A stretch of DNA of 64,000 nt from positions 616,951 to 680,950 of the forward strand of contig NZ_PJII01000001.1 of NCBI RefSeq assembly GCF_002929215.1, given 5' to 3'. Positions within the stretch are counted from its first letter, which is position 1. The number at the start of each line of letters is the position of its first letter. Positions 25,284 through 33,651 of this stretch are shown here, piece by piece. The DNA comes from Arthrobacter sp. ZGTC412 (GTDB taxonomy: Bacteria; Actinomycetota; Actinomycetes; Actinomycetales; Micrococcaceae). Under the pieces are notes generated by a model. The model ran no database searches. It had not been told where the DNA came from and saw nothing but the letters and a program-made list of their open reading frames with translations. A program made the translations under genes and the position numbers.

Positions 25284-26699
25284 CTAGATCGAGTAGCGCT
25301 CGTCCTCGTGGTCGCCCGGGTGGTCCTTGACCAGGCCGGCGGCCAGCGTGTTACCGTCCAGCGGGTCGATCACCAGGAACGCACCGGTGCGGCGGTGGTG
25401 CAGGTAGTTCTCCAGCGGCAGCGGCGCGGCGAGCCGTAGCTGCGCGTGGCCGATGTCGTTCAGTTCCAGGGTGGACGTAGGCTCCAGCTTGAAGGTGGCC
25501 AGGTCCAGTTTGCCGCCAACGTTGCGCACCAGGGCCTGCACCGTGCGGGTGCCATGCTTGACCAGCACCTTGGCGCCCTCGCGCAGCGGCTTCGGGGACA
25601 GCCAGCACAGCGACGCGTACAGGTCGGCCGAGGCTTCACGCACGGTGCCGGCAGCAGCGATGGTGTCACCGCGTGCGACGTCGAATTCCTCAGCCAGGCG
25701 GATGGCCACGGACTGCGGGGCGGCGGCTTCCTCCAGCGAGGCGCCAGCAAAGTCGATGCCCACAACGGTGGTGGTGCGGGGGTCCTGGCCGGGAGTCAGG
25801 ACGGAGACCTTGTCCCCCAGCTTAACCGAGCCCTCAGTGATCTGGCCGGCATACGCCCTGTAGTCACGGTAGGCCTCTACGTCCATGCCTGCGGCAACGG
25901 CGTCCGGAGCCAGGGCGCCCTGCGGCCGGATGACCAGCTGCACCGGGAAGCGGAAGCTCTCCAGGTGGCTTTCCAGTTCGTCGGCGGCCGGCAGGGTCTC
26001 GAGGACCTCAAGCAGCGCGGGGCCGGTGTACCACGGGGTGCGCTCCGAGCGGTCCACCACGTTGTCGCCGTCGAGAGCGGACACGGGCACCACCAACAGG
26101 TCAGTGATCCCATCCGCGCCAAGGCCCAGCTCGCGGCCAACCTGCTGCACGTCGGCTTCGATTTCACGGAATACGGACTCGCTGAAGTCCACCAGGTCGA
26201 TTTTGTTCACGGCCACGATGACGTGCGCCACGCGCAGCAGCTGCAGCACGGACAGGTGCCGGCGGGTCTGCTCCAGGACACCCTTGCGGGCGTCAATGAG
26301 TACGACGACGGCATCCGCGGTGGACGCACCGGTCACCGTGTTCTTGGTGTACTGAACGTGCCCGGGGCAGTCCGCCAGGATGAAGCTGCGGCGGTCGGTG
26401 GCGAAGTAGCGGTACGCCACGTCGATGGTGATGCCCTGTTCACGCTCGGCACGCAGGCCATCGGTCAGCAGGGCCAGGTCGATCGCTTTCGTGCCTGTGG
26501 CCCCGGCACCGCCGAAGCCCCGGTCCGCGGAGGTGCGGGCAACGGCATCGAGCGTGTCGGCAAGGATGGCCTTGGAATCGTGAAGGAGGCGGCCCACCAA
26601 AGTGGACTTGCCGTCGTCGACCGATCCTGCGGTGGCGAAGCGGAACAAAGTAGTGGGCAGGGCTGTCTCGAGCTCGGCGGCCAGGGAGTCGGTGCTCAT
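25284..26699 (-). CDS. cysN: sulfate adenylyltransferase subunit 1 (GTPase)
   Basis: A 471-aa EF-Tu-like GTPase. It has a P-loop GSVDDGKSTLVGRLLHDSK, G2/G3 with DCPGHVQYTKN, and an NKIDLV base-specificity motif, then beta-barrel domains. With CysD it makes adenosine 5'-phosphosulfate (APS) from sulfate and ATP, GTP hydrolysis driving the unfavourable reaction. Length shows no fused APS kinase (CysC) domain, in keeping with direct APS reduction by CysH. It starts immediately after the cysD stop and is the last gene of the sir-cysH-cysD-cysN operon. Confidence 0.95.
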   Translation of the reverse strand: MSTDSLAAELETALPTTLFRFATAGSVDDGKSTLVGRLLHDSKAILADTLDAVARTSADRGFGGAGATGTKAIDLALLTDGLRAEREQGITIDVAYRYFATDRRSFILADCPGHVQYTKNTVTGASTADAVVVLIDARKGVLEQTRRHLSVLQLLRVAHVIVAVNKIDLVDFSESVFREIEADVQQVGRELGLGADGITDLLVVPVSALDGDNVVDRSERTPWYTGPALLEVLETLPAADELESHLESFRFPVQLVIRPQGALAPDAVAAGMDVEAYRDYRAYAGQITEGSVKLGDKVSVLTPGQDPRTTTVVGIDFAGASLEEAAAPQSVAIRLAEEFDVARGDTIAAAGTVREASADLYASLCWLSPKPLREGAKVLVKHGTRTVQALVRNVGGKLDLATFKLEPTSTLELNDIGHAQLRLAAPLPLENYLHHRRTGAFLVIDPLDGNTLAAGLVKDHPGDHEDERYSI

Positions 26700-27647
26700 T
26701 TAGAAATACCCGTCCTTCTTGCGGTCTTCCATGGCTGCCTCGGAGATGCGGTCATCTGCACGGGTGGCGCCACGTTCGGTCAGGGTGGAGGCGGCGACTT
26801 CAACCACAACGTCGGCCACGGTGTACGCGTCCGACTCGACGGCGCCGGTGCAGGACATGTCCCCCACGGTGCGGTAGCGGACGGTCTTGGTGATGACGTC
26901 CTCGTGCGGCAGCGGCTGGGACACCTCGCCGACTGCACGCCACATGCCGTCGCGGGCGAAGACCTCGCGCTGATGGGCGTAGTACAGGCCGGGCAGCTCG
27001 ATGTTCTCGCGCTCGATGTAGCGCCAGATGTCCAGCTCGGTCCAGTTGCTGATGGGGAAGGCACGGACGTGCTGGCCCACTGTGTGGCGGCCGTTGTACA
27101 GGTTCCACAGCTCGGGGCGCTGGTTGCGCGGATCCCACTGGCCGAACTCGTCGCGCAGGCTCAGGATTCGCTCCTTGGCGCGGGCCTTGTCCTCGTCGCG
27201 GCGGCCGCCGCCGAAGACGGCGTCGAACTTGTTCTGCTGGATGGCGTCCAGCAGCGGGACGGTCTGCAGCGGGTTACGGGTGCCGTCGGCGCGCTCGGCC
27301 AGCTCGCCGCGGTCGATGAACTCCTGCACGGAGCCGACCACGAGCTTCAGCCCCAGCCGCTCAACCGTCCGGTCGCGGAAGTCGATGACCTCGGGGAAGT
27401 TGTGGCCGGTGTCCACGTGCAGCACGGGGAACGGAACCTTGCCCGGCCAGAACGCCTTGGTGGCCAGGTGCAGCATCACCACGGAGTCCTTGCCGCCGGA
27501 GAACAGCAGCGCAGGCTTCTCGAACTCGGCAACTACCTCGCGAATAATGTGAATGGCCTCGGACTCCAGGGTGTCCAGGCTGCTCAGTCGGATTGAGACG
27601 GCGGAGTCAGTCACCTGGGTAGTCTCCTCGGTTAGGAAAGTGCTCAT
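26700..27647 (-). CDS. cysD: sulfate adenylyltransferase subunit 2
   Basis: A 315-aa N-type ATP pyrophosphatase. The PP-loop SGGKDSVVMLHLA is followed by HVDTGHNFPEVIDFRD and the GGGRRDEDKARAKER segment typical of CysD. It adenylates sulfate as a complex with CysN. The ATG at 27647 overlaps the cysH stop by 4 bp (ATGA), so the start is well fixed; the frame extension to 27662 is rejected. cysN follows directly after its stop. Confidence 0.95.
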   Translation of the reverse strand: MSTFLTEETTQVTDSAVSIRLSSLDTLESEAIHIIREVVAEFEKPALLFSGGKDSVVMLHLATKAFWPGKVPFPVLHVDTGHNFPEVIDFRDRTVERLGLKLVVGSVQEFIDRGELAERADGTRNPLQTVPLLDAIQQNKFDAVFGGGRRDEDKARAKERILSLRDEFGQWDPRNQRPELWNLYNGRHTVGQHVRAFPISNWTELDIWRYIERENIELPGLYYAHQREVFARDGMWRAVGEVSQPLPHEDVITKTVRYRTVGDMSCTGAVESDAYTVADVVVEVAASTLTERGATRADDRISEAAMEDRKKDGYF

Positions 27648-28450
27648 ACGTGTAGTCCGCATTCTGTCTTGTCGGAGCCCGCCCAGCGGCCGGCGCGGGG
27701 GTCGTCGCCCGGCGCCACCTTCCGGGTGCAGGGCTGGCAGCCAATGGAGGGGTAACCCTGGGAAAGCAGCGGGTTGACGGGCAGGAGGTTATCGTCCGAG
27801 TACTGGACCAACTGGTCAAACGTCCACGCGGCCACCGGGTTGACCTTGACCAGGCCGTTGGCCTCGTCCCAGGTGACCAGCGGCGTGTTGGTGCGGGTGG
27901 GGGCTTCGTCGCGGCGGACGCCGGTGAACCAGAGTTCGTAGCCGGACAGGGTGCGGCGCAGCGGGGCCACCTTGCGGAGCGCGCAGCACTGGGCGGCGTC
28001 GCGGGCGAACAGGTCCTTGCCAAGGAGCCGGTCCTGCTGCTCCACAGTGTTTTCGGGCAGCACGTCCACCACGTTGACGCGCAGGTTCGCGGCCACCTCA
28101 TCACGCGTGGCATAGGTTTCAGGGAAGTGGTAGCCGGTCTCCAGGAACAGGACGTCGACGCCGGGCAGCTGGTCCGCGACCAGGGCGGGCAGGACGGCGT
28201 CGGCCATGGAACAGGCCACGGCCACTGCGGGCAGGTCGAAGTTACGCTCCACCCAAGCGATCACGTCGCGGGCCGGGGCGTCCCAGCCGAGCTCCGCGGC
28301 GCCGGCTTCGGCGATGGCCTTGAGCTCCTCCGTTGAACGCCTGGGCAACAGGCTGCCGGCAGGAGGGTGGGTGGCCACTGTCGTCTCTACCTGGGCTGCG
28401 GCTACGGCCGGCGCTACAACCGGGTCTACCCCGAGGGCGTGCTTACTCAC
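27644..28450 (-). CDS. cysH: assimilatory adenylyl-sulfate (APS) reductase
   Basis: A 268-aa thioredoxin-dependent reductase converting APS to sulfite and AMP. The cysteine pairs CC (AQCCALRKV) and CxxC (GCQPCTRKV), which ligate a [4Fe-4S] cluster, mark it as the APS type rather than a PAPS reductase. The catalytic C-terminal ECGLH cysteine is present. Absence of cysC in the operon agrees. The GTG start at 28450 overlaps the sir stop by 4 bp, and the stop overlaps the cysD start by 4 bp, so all three are translationally coupled. Confidence 0.93.
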   Translation of the reverse strand: MSKHALGVDPVVAPAVAAAQVETTVATHPPAGSLLPRRSTEELKAIAEAGAAELGWDAPARDVIAWVERNFDLPAVAVACSMADAVLPALVADQLPGVDVLFLETGYHFPETYATRDEVAANLRVNVVDVLPENTVEQQDRLLGKDLFARDAAQCCALRKVAPLRRTLSGYELWFTGVRRDEAPTRTNTPLVTWDEANGLVKVNPVAAWTFDQLVQYSDDNLLPVNPLLSQGYPSIGCQPCTRKVAPGDDPRAGRWAGSDKTECGLHV

Positions 28451-30192
28451 TGGAGTGCCTCCTCGTCTGCGGCGTGGGCCCACTCGGCGAAGGTCTGGCC
28501 TTCGGCCCGCTGGGCCACGAAGGTGCGGACCACGCGCTCCACGTAGTCGGGCAGGTCGTCAACGTAGACCTTGAGGCCGCGGACGGTGCGTCCCAGGCCT
28601 GCTTCTTCGCGCTCGTTGGAAGCCAACCCGCCGCCCAGGTGGACCTGGAAACCCGGGGAGGGGTCGCCGTCGGGCGTGGGAAGCATCATGCCCTTGAGGC
28701 CAATGTCCGCGGTCTGGATGCGGGCGCAGGAGTTGGGGCAGCCGTTGATGTGCAGCGACAGCGCGTGCGGCAGTTCACCGGAGGCGGCGAGGTCGCCCAG
28801 GCGGCGTTCCAACTCGGCGACGGCGGTGGCAGCCGTGTGCTTGGTCTCCACGATGGCGAGCTTGCAGTACTCGATGCCGGTGCAGGCGATGGTGCCGCGG
28901 CGGAACACGGACGGGCGGGCGGACAGGCCCAGCGCGTCGAGTTCGGCCACCAGGGGTTCCACCTGTTCCTTCTCGACGTCCAGGACAACGAGTTTCTGGT
29001 GCGGGGTGGTGCGCAGGCGGTACGACCCGCGGGCTTCAAGGGTGTCCGCGAGCTTGACCAGGCCCGCGCCGGACAGGCGGCCGGCAAGCGGGGTAGCGCC
29101 GATGAAGAACTTGCCGTCCTTCTGCTCATGCACGCCGATGTGGTCACCCGGGGACGTGGGCTTGGGCGCAGCCGGGCCGTCGGCCAGCTTGTAGCCCAGG
29201 TATTCGTCCTCAAGGATCTGGCGGAACTTTTCGGGTCCCCAGTCGGCCATCAGGAACTTCAGGCGGGCCTTCGTGCGCATGCGGCGGTAGCCGTAGTCAC
29301 GGAAGATGCTGGTGACGCCCAGCCACACGTCCGCAGCTTCCTCGGGGCGGACGAACGCACCCAGGCGCTTGCCGAGCATCGGGTTGGTGGACAACGCGCC
29401 GCCGGCCCACAGGTCATAGCCGATCCCCAGCTCAGGGTGGCGGACACCCACCAGGGCGAAGTCGTTGATCTCGTGGACCACGTCCTGGCTGGGGTGGCCT
29501 GTGATGGCCGTCTTGTACTTGCGCGGCAGGTTGGACAGCAGCGGGTTGCCGATGAACCGCTCCCCCAGCTCCTCGATGAGCGGGGTGGGGTCGATGATCT
29601 CGTCCTTGGCGATGCCGGCCACGGGCGAACCCAGGATAACGCGCGGAACGTCGCCGCACGCCTCGGTGGTGGACAGGCCAACAGCTTCCAGGCGGGTCCA
29701 GATCTCGGGGATGTCCTCCACGCGGATCCAGTGCAGCTGGATGTTCTGGCGGTCCGTGAGGTCGGCCGAGTCCCGTGCAAAGTCAACGGAGATCTGGCCG
29801 ATGACGCGCAGCTGCTCAGTGGTGAGCGCGCCGCCGTCGATCCTCACCCGGAGCATAAAGTACTTGTCCTCGAGCTCGTGCGGCTCAAGCGTTGCGGTCT
29901 TGCCGCCGTCGATCCCGGGCTTCCGCTGGGTGTACAGGCCCCACCAGCGGAACCGGCCGTGCAGGTCCTGGCCGGGGATGGCGTCGAAGCCTTCCTTGGA
30001 GTAAATGGACTCGATACGCTCGCGCACGTTAAGGCCGTCGTCTTCCTGTTTCCAGGTTTCGTTGGCATTCAGGGGCGTTTTGCCGTCCACTTTCCACTGA
30101 CCGTGCGGCTTCGCGGCGGGTCGGGACGTGCGGGCCGGGCGCTTCGGGGCGGCGGTTTCCGCGGACGCTCCGGCTAGAGCTGTATCAGTCAT
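28447..30192 (-). CDS. sir: ferredoxin-dependent sulfite reductase
   Basis: A 581-aa nitrite/sulfite reductase with two ferredoxin-like halves. The siroheme/[4Fe-4S] ligands are in CTGIEYCKLA and NGCPNSCARIQ. It reduces sulfite to sulfide by six electrons, probably with ferredoxin reduced by FprA (14038). Nitrite reductase homologues look similar, but operon position with cysH, cysD and cysN makes sulfite the likely substrate. It is the first gene of the operon. The 54 bp upstream hold two GTGAC elements shared with cysG. Confidence 0.92.
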   Translation of the reverse strand: MTDTALAGASAETAAPKRPARTSRPAAKPHGQWKVDGKTPLNANETWKQEDDGLNVRERIESIYSKEGFDAIPGQDLHGRFRWWGLYTQRKPGIDGGKTATLEPHELEDKYFMLRVRIDGGALTTEQLRVIGQISVDFARDSADLTDRQNIQLHWIRVEDIPEIWTRLEAVGLSTTEACGDVPRVILGSPVAGIAKDEIIDPTPLIEELGERFIGNPLLSNLPRKYKTAITGHPSQDVVHEINDFALVGVRHPELGIGYDLWAGGALSTNPMLGKRLGAFVRPEEAADVWLGVTSIFRDYGYRRMRTKARLKFLMADWGPEKFRQILEDEYLGYKLADGPAAPKPTSPGDHIGVHEQKDGKFFIGATPLAGRLSGAGLVKLADTLEARGSYRLRTTPHQKLVVLDVEKEQVEPLVAELDALGLSARPSVFRRGTIACTGIEYCKLAIVETKHTAATAVAELERRLGDLAASGELPHALSLHINGCPNSCARIQTADIGLKGMMLPTPDGDPSPGFQVHLGGGLASNEREEAGLGRTVRGLKVYVDDLPDYVERVVRTFVAQRAEGQTFAEWAHAADEEALQ

Positions 30193-30219
30193 GCATCGAC
30201 TGTAGGTCCCGCCTGAATT

Positions 30220-30234
30220 GCGTCACAAAGGCCC
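30220..30234 (-). promoter_or_regulatory. GGGCCTTTGTGACGC box upstream of sir
   Basis: 14 of 15 positions match the element at 16909-16923 before cysG. It lies 27 nt before the sir ATG and directly abuts the 30235-30250 box. Confidence 0.5.
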
Positions 30235-30250
30235 GGAAACGTTGAGTCAC
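30235..30250 (-). promoter_or_regulatory. sulfur box GTGACTCAACGTTTCC upstream of sir
   Basis: It matches GTGACNCNNCGTTNCC, as before cysG and the sulfonate-type operon, and reaches into the last codons of the upstream cbiX gene. It lies 42 nt before the sir start. Confidence 0.5.
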
Positions 30251-31128
30251 CTAGGGAAATATTTCGTCACGAAACGCCGGACGGCCTTGAAGAAGCCACC
30301 TTCCTGTGCATCCTGTTGGGCTTCTGCAGGGGCTGCGGCGGGCTTGTTGGTTGGGGCTTGGGATGGCGCTTCGGCTGGTGTTTCGCTTGTGGCTTCGGAG
30401 GCCTGCGCGACGGCGGCGTCGTACCTTTCCAGCGCAATCTCGGCCAGCACCGGAGACGGCAGCAGCGGTTCCGTCACGACGTCGGCACCCGCCTTGGCGA
30501 GCTGGTCGTGGAAGTAGCCCGGCGCCAGGAGGTAGGAGGCAATCACCACGCGCCCGCCGACGTCGACAGCTCCGGCGGACTCCCCCGCCCCGGCACCTCC
30601 TTCAAGTTCCTCGCGAAGCATGGTGACGGCGTCGGGCACGGAAGGCTTGGCCGAGGCACCATAAGCGGCCACCATCCGATTGGACCGCAGCTCCTGAAGC
30701 TGGCCCAGCAGCTCCTCCACGCTCACAGCTGCCTTGGCGTTCGACGAGCCCGCGGCGGCAAGGACAATCACGTCGCGATCCGTCACCCCGGCCTCGCGCA
30801 GCCGCTGGTCCAGCAGTGCAGCGAGGCGCGGATCCGGGCCCAGCGGTGCGGCGGCCGCACTGCCCGGACGGCTCTTGACTGCCCTCGCGATGTCCACCTT
30901 CACGTGGTAGCCAACGCTGAGCAACAAAGGCACCACGACGGCCGGTTCCCCCTCCGGCAGGCCTGCCACCACGTCCACAAGGTCAGGCTGCTGGACGTCC
31001 ACATAGGCTTCGCGGACGTCGAGGCCCGGGCGGAGCGCAGCGATGGCATCCCGCAGCGCATTGACCTCCGCGGCGCCCTGTGTGCTGGAAGTCCCATGGG
31101 CGCAGGCGATCATGATGGGGCTGTTCAT
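30247..31128 (-). CDS. sirohydrochlorin chelatase-like protein (CbiX/SirB family)
   Basis: A 293-aa protein with two chelatase half-domains. The N-terminal metal-site histidine is in IACAHGTSS, a second in LLSVGYHVKVDIARA, and a third in APGYFHDQL. The family inserts Fe2+ (or Co2+) into sirohydrochlorin, here presumably completing siroheme for the sulfite reductase 54 bp downstream. The last 50 residues are unusual: a Pro/Ala/Glu-rich linker followed by a basic amphipathic end (FFKAVRRFVTKYFPR). I chose the ATG at 31128; the frame stays open to 31818 but is antisense to the channel gene there. Confidence 0.88.
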   Translation of the reverse strand: MNSPIMIACAHGTSSTQGAAEVNALRDAIAALRPGLDVREAYVDVQQPDLVDVVAGLPEGEPAVVVPLLLSVGYHVKVDIARAVKSRPGSAAAAPLGPDPRLAALLDQRLREAGVTDRDVIVLAAAGSSNAKAAVSVEELLGQLQELRSNRMVAAYGASAKPSVPDAVTMLREELEGGAGAGESAGAVDVGGRVVIASYLLAPGYFHDQLAKAGADVVTEPLLPSPVLAEIALERYDAAVAQASEATSETPAEAPSQAPTNKPAAAPAEAQQDAQEGGFFKAVRRFVTKYFPR

Positions 31129-31188
31129 AGGGGCTAGCGTAACGTTGGAGCCGCCCTGTCCGCCCTCTTTGAATTGCCGGGACGCTCC

Positions 31189-31860
31189 ATGACATTCCCT
31201 TTTGACATCGCCCTGGTGTGGCTGGACCTGGTTGGTGTCTTCTTCTTTGCTGTCTCGGGATCCCTCCTGGCGGCCCGGAAGCAGTTCGACATTGTGGGCT
31301 CGCTCCTGCTGGCCTCCCTGGTGTCCCTGGGCGGAGGCGTCATCCGCGACATCATCCTCGGCGCGACACCCCCGGCGGCCTTCAGCAATCCCGCCTACCT
31401 CGTCCCGCCGCTGCTGGCCACATTCCTGGTGTACTTCCTGTTTTCCAGTGTGGAGCGCTTCACGTCGCTGCTGGTCCTGTTCGACGCCGGCGGGCTGGCC
31501 CTGTTCTGCATCACCGGAACCTTGAAGGCACTGTCCTTTGGCGTAAACCCGGTGGCGGCGGTGCTGCTGGGCGTCACAACGGCGGTGGGCGGCGGGCTGC
31601 TGCGCGACATTACTGCCAACGAGGTGCCGCAGCTGTTCAACTCCCGGGACCTCTACGCCGTTCCGGCCTTCAGCGGTGCGGCCCTGACCACGGTGCTGTG
31701 GGTCACGGGAGCCTTCAATGCCGTGACCGCCTGTGTGGTGGCCGCCCTCGTTTTTGCCTTCCGGGTGGTGGCCTGGCGGCGCTCCTGGCACATCCCGCTG
31801 GCCGTCAATGGGTGGCACCGGGCGGGGGTTGACAGCGGCGAATCGCGGGGCCGCGATTAG
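31189..31860 (+). CDS. trimeric intracellular cation (TRIC) channel family protein
   Basis: A 223-aa membrane protein with about seven helices in two homologous halves (UPF0126/YicG type). Each half carries a Gly-rich signature: SLGGGVIRDIILG and TAVGGGLLRDITAN. Bacterial relatives form trimeric monovalent-cation-permeable pores in the cytoplasmic membrane. I chose the ATG at 31189; a TTG 15 nt upstream is possible. It is divergent from cbiX, and the next gene follows 14 bp downstream. Confidence 0.9.
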   Translation: MTFPFDIALVWLDLVGVFFFAVSGSLLAARKQFDIVGSLLLASLVSLGGGVIRDIILGATPPAAFSNPAYLVPPLLATFLVYFLFSSVERFTSLLVLFDAGGLALFCITGTLKALSFGVNPVAAVLLGVTTAVGGGLLRDITANEVPQLFNSRDLYAVPAFSGAALTTVLWVTGAFNAVTACVVAALVFAFRVVAWRRSWHIPLAVNGWHRAGVDSGESRGRD

Positions 31861-31874
31861 CTAGGATATGAAGC

Positions 31875-32300
31875 ATGACTGACATGTTCCTCGAGAAATT
31901 CCGTGCGCTTGTTCCGAAGTATCTCGAAGACGAATGGCAGGAAGAGGACGGGCTGTCCGCCGAGGAACTGGACAAGGCCCTGGCCGACCACCAATTCCAG
32001 ATTCCGCTGGTCCTCCGCGAGTTCTACCTGGCCATCGGCGGGTGCGAGGACCTCATGGAGGCCTACCACTACTTCTGGGATCCCGACGAGCTCGAAGTCG
32101 ATGACGAAGGCTTCCTGATGTTCCTTGAGGATGAGGAAGAGGAGTACACCTGGGGCTTCCGCGTAGGCGACCTCAGCGTCCCGGACCCCATCGTGTACCG
32201 CCGCAACAATGTGCGCGGCCAGTGGAAGTCCGAAGAAGGTACCTTCTCGGAGTTCGTGTTCGACATGTTCGAGTGGGCTTTCGAGGACGACGAAGACTAG
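31875..32300 (+). CDS. acidic protein, SMI1/KNR4 (SUKH)-like
   Basis: A 141-aa, strongly acidic soluble protein (runs EDEEEEY and FEDDED). The LADHQFQIPLVLREFYLAIGG segment resembles the SMI1/KNR4 motif, in which a helix and P.L..FY...GG mark the fold, and WDPDELEVDDEGFLMF could be the following strands. SUKH proteins include immunity proteins of contact toxins and housekeeping members; no toxin gene is visible nearby. It is 14 bp after the TRIC gene, so probably co-transcribed. Confidence 0.6.
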   Translation: MTDMFLEKFRALVPKYLEDEWQEEDGLSAEELDKALADHQFQIPLVLREFYLAIGGCEDLMEAYHYFWDPDELEVDDEGFLMFLEDEEEEYTWGFRVGDLSVPDPIVYRRNNVRGQWKSEEGTFSEFVFDMFEWAFEDDED

Positions 32301-32405
32301 GGTTTCGCTGGCCGGCGCCAAACCGGGGCACTTCGACACGCACGCGCCGAGGACACAGCTTAATTTGGGGATTGCAACGCTCAAAGTAGCCCACGACGGC
32401 GGCGC

Positions 32406-33245
32406 TCACCTTCCGCTGAAGGCTCCCCGACGGCTCAATTCAAGCACCCCCAAAACCCGTTCCATCATTCGTGCGGGGTGATGGACGACGTCGTCATAGC
32501 CAAACCGAAGGATCAGGTATCCGCCGGCCACCGTCGCGTTGTTCCGCTTGCGGTCCTTCTTCACTTGGCGGGGCTCCAGGTGGGTGGCACCATCGGTTTC
32601 CACCACCAAGCACTCCTCGACAAGGAAATCCACCTCGCCTACCCCGGGCACCTCCACGTGCCGCCGGACCTGCAAGCCCGCCCGCCGGAAGTGATAGTTC
32701 GCCAGGACCTCCAGCAAGGAGTCGGCCCTCGGGATCACCCAGTCCAGGACTGCCCTGGCGCGGGCATTACGGTTTCCGGGGAGCTTGCGGCGGAGGAAGT
32801 CCACCGTGACATCACCGCTCTGGGCCGCGCACTGGACCATCACCAACGCCTCGATCTCCGGCAGGCACCGCAAGGCATGGATCAGCACGTCGGCCAAGCC
32901 AGCTATCGGCAGCCAGGGGTGGCGTGGATGCGAACACCTGCCATGGGCAAATGCGCCCGGCGGTGTCTTCTTGTGCCCTGGGCTCAGGTGTGGCTTGTCG
33001 GCCTTGTTTAGCGTCCACAGCCCATAGGCGGGTGCAGCAGACAAGCAGGTCACCAGAGCGTTGTACTGCAGCGCCATCCCCAGGACACCAGCCTCCCGAG
33101 GAAGGCTGTAGACGCCCCGCCGAAGGCGCACAATCCGGCCCGAGGCCACCGCTTTCTCAATGCTGTTTCGCGAGAAGCCGGCGCGGCGCAGCTTTGAGGT
33201 CCGTGCTACGCCCGCGCGTCTGCTGAGGAAGGTCTCTAAGTCCAT
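32406..33245 (-). CDS. AbiEi-like winged-helix plus DUF559-type domain protein
   Basis: A 279-aa protein. Residues 1-60 form a winged-helix segment typical of AbiEi_4 antitoxin-like proteins (RTSKLRRAGFSRNSIEKAVA, then GRIVRLRRGVYSLP). The C-terminal part (about 185-265) resembles DUF559/Vsr-like endonuclease folds (VEVPGVGEVDFLVEECLVVE, TDGATHL, then LILRFGYDDVV). Such proteins are common in actinobacteria, usually without an AbiEii toxin partner, and none is seen here. The acidic and lysine positions of the nuclease-like core are present, so DNA cleavage is possible but unproven. Confidence 0.7.
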   Translation of the reverse strand: MDLETFLSRRAGVARTSKLRRAGFSRNSIEKAVASGRIVRLRRGVYSLPREAGVLGMALQYNALVTCLSAAPAYGLWTLNKADKPHLSPGHKKTPPGAFAHGRCSHPRHPWLPIAGLADVLIHALRCLPEIEALVMVQCAAQSGDVTVDFLRRKLPGNRNARARAVLDWVIPRADSLLEVLANYHFRRAGLQVRRHVEVPGVGEVDFLVEECLVVETDGATHLEPRQVKKDRKRNNATVAGGYLILRFGYDDVVHHPARMMERVLGVLELSRRGAFSGR

Positions 33246-33603
33246 GCCTCCACGGTGTCCCGGCTGGCCGGAGAAGGGCAGATCTGTCCTTCCTTATGTG
33301 GACCCGGCTGCCTTCGTGGGGCACTTCGACACGGACTCGCCGATCCTTCAGCTGGGAAAGGGCCTTTGGACGCCGAATGTGCCCCAGCTTGGGCACGGAA
33401 AGCCTTTGACAACCGGCGTAACAATGGGCTTGCATCTTGTGACAAAGCTGTCATAGACTATTCACGGATCCGCTAAACGCCTCCGGCGGGTCTGATGCGA
33501 ACGGAGAGATAGCCTCGGTTCACAGCAACGAATGACTCGTATTGTTGCTGCGGACCGGGGCTGTCCCGTTTAACAGAACGGCCCTGGACCTTACAAGCCA
33601 CAA
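33246..33603. other. intergenic stretch with hairpins, no gene seen
   Basis: No convincing reading frame is present. Two hairpins occur: CAGCAAC-G-AAT/ATT-GTTGCTG at 33523-33550 and CCGGGG...CCGTT/AACGG-CCCTGG at 33555-33587. On the plus strand TTGCAT (33430-33435) and TAGACT (33454-33459) are spaced 18 nt and could form a promoter. The stretch could be a small RNA gene or the leader of the leftward AbiEi-like gene. Confidence 0.35.
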
Positions 33604-33608
33604 AGGAA

Positions 33609-33638
33609 GAAGCCCGGCGCCACCACGGAGCCGGGCTT
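33609..33638 (-). terminator. rho-independent terminator of the menaquinone operon
   Basis: GAAGCCCGGC pairs with GCCGGGCTTC, followed on the minus strand by a pyrimidine tract (TTCCTTTG). It lies just past the stop of the polyprenyl synthase gene. Confidence 0.85.
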
Positions 33639-33651
33639 CCACAGGGAAAAG

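Noticed and set aside
25446-27596. A 716-codon open frame on the plus strand opposite cysN and cysD.
   Set aside because: Its product is Gly/Val/His-rich low-complexity with no motif. It is the usual antisense artefact of GC-rich coding DNA, and both genes on the other strand are unmistakable.
16892-31128. The sulfur region as a horizontally acquired island.
   Set aside because: Base and codon composition look like the rest of the window, and no integrase, tRNA or direct-repeat boundary is visible.
31129-31818. Extension of the cbiX frame by 230 codons.
   Set aside because: It is antisense to the TRIC channel gene, with Gln/Gly/His-rich shadow composition. The chelatase starts properly at 31128.
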